Source: Uranotaenia lowii (Eukaryota; Arthropoda; Insecta; Diptera; Culicidae). Taken from it: a stretch of DNA of 64,000 bases. Shown here piece by piece: positions 59,076-64,000 of this stretch. The notes beneath the pieces are model-generated. The model saw only the letters and a program-made list of their open reading frames with translations. It was not told the DNA's origin and did not search any database. How positions within the stretch are numbered: the first letter of the stretch is position 1; every line of letters begins with the position of its first letter. A program made the position numbers and the translations under genes. The stretch is taken from contig NC_073693.1 of the NCBI RefSeq assembly GCF_029784155.1, positions 115,346,503-115,410,502 on the forward strand, given 5' to 3'.

Positions 59076-59839
59076 AAAGTAAGAATCATCAATTTCATGG
59101 GAAGTGAGGTGTTGAATACAGCGCAATTCGAACCTTTCAATTGGAGAGGGGGTAAAGCAGGTCAATTTTTCTGTCTGATAAGCCAGACAGACAAAAAAAA
59201 ACAGGTCAATCAACATGTCTTAATGTTAAAAAAGCTGTCCACCAAAAAAATAATCAAAATCCGATGGTGAAATGGTGCGCCAAATGGGAGACCCGTTAGA
59301 GGGGGGTAAATATGAAAAAAACGAAAAGGAAATCGATACGAACTTTCTACCAGGTACCTGGTGGATCTCCAGTAAGAAATTTGTCATTGACATGCTCCAG
59401 TTAAATGTTCTGGAGAAGAACAGAAGTAAAATTAAAAAAAAGTATATTTAGAACTAAATTTTCTGACGATCTGTGAAAGATGCAAATCGATAAGTGGTAC
59501 ATAACGTTTGGCACGATTAACGGCCAAATACACAAAAAAGCCTACAAAATTGACAATTTTCTTTCCAAAGTACTTTCGAAGATTTCTCAAAGTTAAATAC
59601 AATGTTTTTGTTGGATCTGGAATCGTGTCATTATGCGATAATTGTGGAAAAGTGATAAAAAGTCAATAATGCTGTTTTCTGGCAGAAGGAGGACAACTGC
59701 TAAACTTGTCATAACTTTAAAAAAAGACAAATTCAAGTTATTTTGAAGATCAAGCTCCAGTAAATGAATAACATTATAAAAACAGCTTTGATTTAAAAAA
59801 TACTAACTACATTTTGATCCATGAATTTATTCATTAGAC
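59076..59839. other. AT-rich interval with one short repeat phrase
   Basis: ggggggtaaatatgaaaa at 59298-59315 resembles the GGGGTAAATATGAA repeat of 9492-12624. Otherwise nothing recognised. Confidence 0.3.
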
Positions 59840-60940
59840 GATATCTCAAAAACCCCTTGACAGATCGCCACAAAAGTTTCGGGTCGTCGAGGAAAGAGAG
59901 CGCATCGCTAAAACAGATCGAGAATATAATCGGTCCTAGATGATTACCTTGGGGTACACCGAAGGAGAACTGGCGAGAGTCTCCCGTGAGAAGTGTCTGT
60001 TTACGTACAGTTAATTAAATGGAGAACCAGCCAAGCAAAGGTCAACAGAATCCTAAGCATTCGAGCACAAAACAGGTTAGTTGCCGTGAAGCGTTTGAGC
60101 AAGAAAGCGTCTGGGCGAGAAAATCAGATCCATGACGAATCGTTCGATCAGTTTGGAAATAGCACATAAAGCGGAAATTCGTGGATAGTTGTTAACATCT
60201 CTCCTATCTCTCTTTTATGGACCGAAAACATGAAAGCTTCCTTCCTCAATGAAGGGGTGACTCTGTCAAGAGAAACTTGGAAGACGAGTCTCACAGGAGT
60301 CAGTAAAACAGGCATTGATTGTTTTAGAAAAATATTATGGTATACCGTCCGAGCCTTCAGAGAAGGAGTTTTTGAGCTTTGCCGCTGCTTTAGATATGAC
60401 CGCATCCTTTAGGACTACAATCGTGCATCTGCAGAAGCCAAGTGGCGAAACATTCTTGACAGCATCCTCCACATGTTCTGGGGATGTTGAAGCTGTAGCA
60501 AAGGTACTCGAGAATTTTTGAGCAAAGAGATCAGTGGTTACGCAATCAGAGTTCAAGGTATTGCAATCCAGAAACATTTGAGTTGGAATACCAGGTTCAT
60601 TCCACTGACTTCGGATTAGAATTGATATTGCGTTGTACTCGGAATAGATAACATCCTTATTTTGGGGGGATTTGAGGTTTTGGTGATTTCTAAGATAACA
60701 TATCTTCGCCGTCTTCAGCCGACGCAGTTAAACCAGAGAGTCCGAAAATTAAACGTGCGCTTTTTTGGCACGTTGCGGTCGATAATGTTATTTAAGATAT
60801 GCGAAATGGTTTCGTCGGCAGCGTACATAGAGATTCAATAAATCGAGTTAAGCTTCCCAATCGATGATGACCAGTATACGAGAGAAGACATCGAAATCCG
60901 TTTTCTTGAAGTCGAAATAGAAGGGGGTTGATATTATATG
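59840..60940 (-). pseudogene. Degenerate non-LTR retrotransposon (LINE) reverse transcriptase
   Basis: Read on the minus strand in changing frames, the segment passes from a linker-like part (KTDFDVFSRILVIIDWEA) through the RT region: SEGSDGIP, KQSMPVLLTPVRLVFQVSL, then GVPQGNHLGPIIFSICFSDA near 59960-59900 and a catalytic-type LDD (FLDDPKLLW) close by. Stops and frame changes break it, and the distance from GVPQG to LDD is short, suggesting a deletion. The motif set is that of Jockey/CR1-like LINEs. No endonuclease start, 3' tail or target duplication was found. Confidence 0.75.
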
Positions 60941-61155
60941 TGATACAGGGATTTGAAAGTTTTGATAGCAAGTGCGAACTTTATTTTGTCTAGTACTGTA
61001 CTTCGCTTTGGGGGCAACTGTTTTTGTCCTCGATCTTATGTTTCTTTGTTTGTCGTCAATGAATATTGCTGCCTTTGTTATAACTCCATTGGTTTAAAGT
61101 AAATGGTAGAATCGTGAACTCAAAGTCTTTTGAAAGCTGATATTTTGGAGTTTCT

Positions 61156-61380
61156 TTAACACTAAACGTACCGGAGGCGGTCAAATGACGGTTTTCAAAC
61201 TTTGAAGGATGATTACGCCTTATATAATTTTTTTTTCGCCAATTTAACGACAGCACTATTTTTATTTTCAAAATGCAAGTATTTTTGCGTTTTTAAATTT
61301 TTTCTAAGTGTTGTGGTTTTCGAAAAACGCATGTGGTATACCTATTCATACCGCGAGCGGTCAAATGACGGTTTACACTG
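61156..61380. repeat. TTAACACTAA-type element end with GCGGTCAAATGACGG repeats
   Basis: TTAACACTAAACGTACCGG at 61156 is followed by aggcggtcaaatgacgg, which recurs as gagcggtcaaatgacgg at about 61356. The TTAA plus CACTA start resembles the TTAA element ends at 9420 and 11922, but the matching opposite end was not found, so this is only one terminus. Confidence 0.4.
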
Positions 61381-61914
61381 TTTTCGCTATAACTTTCTTG
61401 TTTTTCAACCGATTTCTTTAAAATTTATAGTTTTGAAAAGCTCATAACGTGACTCAAATATGTTTCTCAGACAGTTTTCAGCTACAATCAATTATTTTAA
61501 AGTTATTTTAAGTCCAAAAAATTTTTTATGAAAAAACATGCTTCAGGAAAATTGCTATAAATCAGTTATTTAGTGCTCGAAAAAAATTTCACTTAATGCC
61601 TGAGAAAGCTGAAGTTAGAGGCTATATGTTGCACATGCGGAAATTTTTATCAAATTTTTTTTAAGATCATGCCCACAAAAAATGTAAAAAAGTTGTGTAA
61701 AACCCGTACTTTTCAATCAATCAACCGCCAAAGCTGTTTCTGTTACAGTAGAGAAAATTTAAAATGTGAATTGGAAAGGGGCCGTAATTTGTCACATTTT
61801 GGCATCTTTAGATTTTGTGATATACGAAATACATAATTTATGACGACTTTTCAAAGTTAGCTGTTTTTCAATTTTAATATCAATTTGGATTTTCTGAGAC
61901 AATTCCTACACCTA

Positions 61915-62368
61915 AGCTAAGCTTTGCACTGGATTTTGAGTATGTTATCGTAAGGTTTAGGCGATAAAACTATATGCAAAAGAAAGCTAATTTTATACCG
62001 GTTCTAGTGGTGTAACTGCATTGGCGGTGCAATGCTTAGCAAAAATATGATAAATAAAACAGTGAAGTCGTTTCTGAATTTTGAGAAGTCAGCACAAATT
62101 CTTGCTTGGCAGACGGGCGCAGTGGGTGGTAATATCTCAAAGCAATTTTGCACACGAAGACGGATGAAAGGAAACGAAAAAACAAACGAGCATTCGCTCA
62201 AATTTTCTGGTTTTACTTTCAGAAATATATTTATCATATTTTTGTCAAGCATCGCACCGCCAATGTAGTTACGTCACTAGAACCAGTATGAAATTTTCTT
62301 TCTTATGCATATAATTTTTTTGCCTAAACCTTACGAGAACATACTCAAAATCCAGTGCAAAGCTTAAG
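61915..62368. repeat. About 450-bp palindrome
   Basis: Arms of about 145 bp: agctttgcactggattttga near 61919 and tcaaaatccagtgcaaagct ending near 62364, with few mismatches, continuing inward through ggcggtgcaatgctt / aagcatcgcaccgcc. The loop (about 62060-62222) is less AT-rich. No TIR-type ends or target duplication are clear. Confidence 0.7.
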
Positions 62369-62379
62369 ACGTCACAGCA

Positions 62380-62775
62380 CTGTTTTACTGTGATTTGCTC
62401 CTTCAATGTCAGGAATCTATCCATAATAACTACAAGATCTCGAGTAGCTTTATTTTTCAGCAAAAATTTCTTGATATTCAGCTATGATGTGTTGAGAGAT
62501 TGTGTTAATAGCGCTCCAATAAATTTTGCAGTCGGTGAATTGACTAAGGGCAGCAATGATTAAGCAATTTTGTTGCACAATTTTTTCAAAACATCGTCAA
62601 CACATTCGTCAAAACGCTTGGTAATGTTCAACATAGTTGTTTTTTTTAACTCAAAAACTTGACTCAAAACCAAACAGTGTTTCCAGGGTTGATTATAATT
62701 TTCATTTGTTTTTTTTTCAATGGCAAGTTCCATACATATTTCAAGGTTGTTGAGAGCCAATCTTGAGCTATCCAT
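62380..62775 (-). pseudogene. Stop-broken coding-like frame, unrecognised
   Basis: One minus-strand frame from ATG at 62775 reads MDSSRLALNNLEICMELAIE, then KRFDECVDDVLKKLCNKIA, a stop at 62560, continues SLLPLVNSPTAKFIGALLTQ, a second stop, then FLLKNKATRDLVVIMDRFL. The same phase keeps protein-like composition across both stops, which suggests a decayed gene or transposon frame of at least 130 codons. No family recognised. Confidence 0.35.
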
Positions 62776-64000
62776 AAGAACTAAAAAATTTATAGTATTG
62801 CTTTATGATCGATTGGATCAAGATAGATTTAAGGAGCTCAAGAAAGTTGAAAAATTTAGGCCATCCTTATAAACATTCGAAGGTGAATTGCTAAAGTTTG
62901 AATCGCTAGTTAAACATCTAAACCTTTCATGGTCACTGAAGTATAAATGTCTTCGACCTTTAAATAATAGTAAAAGCCCGGCTCCTTTTATGACATAGAA
63001 TTTGTTGTTATATATCTGAGTTTAGTTTATACCGTGTACTTACGTACCCTATTTTTTCGTGTTAAAGCTAATAATCAGCTTTTTCAATGGTGAACATTTA
63101 TGTTATGCCCATACTTCCCTTTAATGAATGTACAAAAAAAAGTCAGGTAATGACGTTGTTCAGTCAAAGCAGCGGTTAGCAATCAGTTATGCGGTAAGAT
63201 GCCGTCTACTACATGAATTGCATGACGTCTAATGAACCTCGAACGTAGTTCGCTCATAAGCACGTTCCAGAGATTTCCTTCGCACTAATCAGCATAAATG
63301 ATTTATAGAGTAGATTTGGGTTAGAAAAACTGCGATCCTAATTTTTAAACAATAAAATTTCCGTAACGAGAGAAAGTCTTCAACGACAACGCCAGCAAAG
63401 CAATAAAACTGGTTGAAAATTTGCACTCTAAGAACGCAAATGCCAGTAGTTGAACCAAAACAGCGGACGACTCATTGCATCCGCATAAGGTCAGGATTTA
63501 CGTTCGATGATGAACAATAAAGTTTCTCCAAATCCAAAGAAAAATGCATGATTCATAAATATGTTTGCATGCGAGGACCCGCAAGAAGCGTTTGCAAATA
63601 TTGCAGTCAAGAAAGGCTCGCGGCAGCCACGAAACCCGTCGTCGCCGCGCCATCATCTCACTTTGATGCTGATGGCGGTGATTATCGCGGGGATGTTTAT
63701 GGATGAAAAGAAGAGGGGAAAAAATTGACGAACCAACCCCAGCTAGGGAAATTTGCGTAAAAAATATAAAACGAACTCCGAACTGAAAAGAAAAAAAACT
63801 AGAAACCACATCACAATAAAGAACCATCATCAACAACAACAACAGAAACAATAAAAGCGAAAACCAAGAAAAAAGCGAACATGGAACCGAAACCAAGCGA
63901 GTGAGGCTGAAAATCGGTCTCTGTTACTTTTTTATCGTTATTGGTTTCTCTCGGTGCACTTATTTTTATTTCCATTATATGGCATTGTAATTGCGGGATT
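62776..64000. other. Interval without a supported gene, GC-richer near 63570-63740
   Basis: 63570-63740 is less AT-rich (ggctcgcggcagccacgaaac, gtcgtcgccgcgccatcatc), followed by purine-rich DNA with a caacaacaac run at 63831. A 132-codon minus frame (63498-63896) is driven by the purine/pyrimidine bias and starts with a Leu-rich run. It may approach a host 5' region, but nothing is proven. Confidence 0.3.

Noticed and set aside
63498..63896. 132-codon minus-strand frame with a Leu-rich start that looks like a signal peptide.
   Set aside because: The Leu/Phe run comes from antisense of caacaacaac and purine-rich DNA; no supporting gene structure.

Overview
The window is nuclear DNA from an insect, most likely a dipteran and probably a mosquito. 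It is AT-rich, has no dense gene layout, has short (40-80 nt) candidate introns, and is packed with tRNA-headed SINEs, foldback and miniature inverted-repeat elements, Helitron ends, one full-length Ty3/gypsy-type LTR retrotransposon, a non-autonomous BEL/Pao-like LTR element and a dead LINE. The species assignment is inference from repeat style; no taxonomic marker gene is present.

Layout. 1-6.7 kb: two copies of a palindromic terminal-inverted-repeat (TIR) family (906-1615 and 5146-6655) and two SINEs flank two candidate host coding pieces. One is an exon at 1896-2052 with a good 3' splice site. The other is a small TATA/initiator-driven gene starting near 3414, with a 76-nt intron, whose last codons are interrupted by a 971-bp TA-flanked transposon (3697-4667). 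7.2-12.6 kb: a nest of two inverted copies of a TTAA/CACTAGAAAG (piggyBac-like) element carrying a recurring CCGTGCACCCATGG motif, overlapping a TA-flanked element with GGGGTAAATATGAA repeats. 13.3-17.8 kb: a SINE with perfect target duplications, moderately GC-rich unique stretches, a TTAA-adjacent TIR element enclosing a coding-like peptide, and nested Helitron termini.

18.2-32.1 kb: one retrotransposon on the minus strand with 4-bp target duplications (GAAC). Its two 1,866-bp LTRs differ at only about two positions that I found. The order is 5' LTR (right side, interrupted by a second 970-bp copy of the TA-flanked transposon), a primer-binding site, a 1.4-kb AT-rich leader, gag split in two by a 160-bp piece of LTR, pol (protease-RT-RNase H-integrase) in the -1 frame, and a 2.3-kb tail. 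The tail holds no env but does hold, on the opposite strand, a frame-consistent three-exon ORF of 114 codons.

32.1-57.6 kb is mostly AT-rich anonymous DNA with a Helitron remnant, SINEs, a TIR element, a diverged short-repeat array, a GC-rich islet at 42.7-43.0 kb, a PIF/Harbinger-like MITE (TTA duplications) and a near-perfect 702-bp inverted repeat at 54.3-55.9 kb. 57.6-64 kb: a 1,438-bp non-autonomous BEL/Pao-like LTR element with a 5-bp target duplication, a degenerate LINE reverse transcriptase, a 450-bp palindrome, a stop-broken coding-like frame and a GC-richer end.

No rRNA, CRISPR or confirmed functional tRNA gene is visible. Host gene calls are tentative; the transposon calls rest on termini, target duplications and protein motifs read directly.
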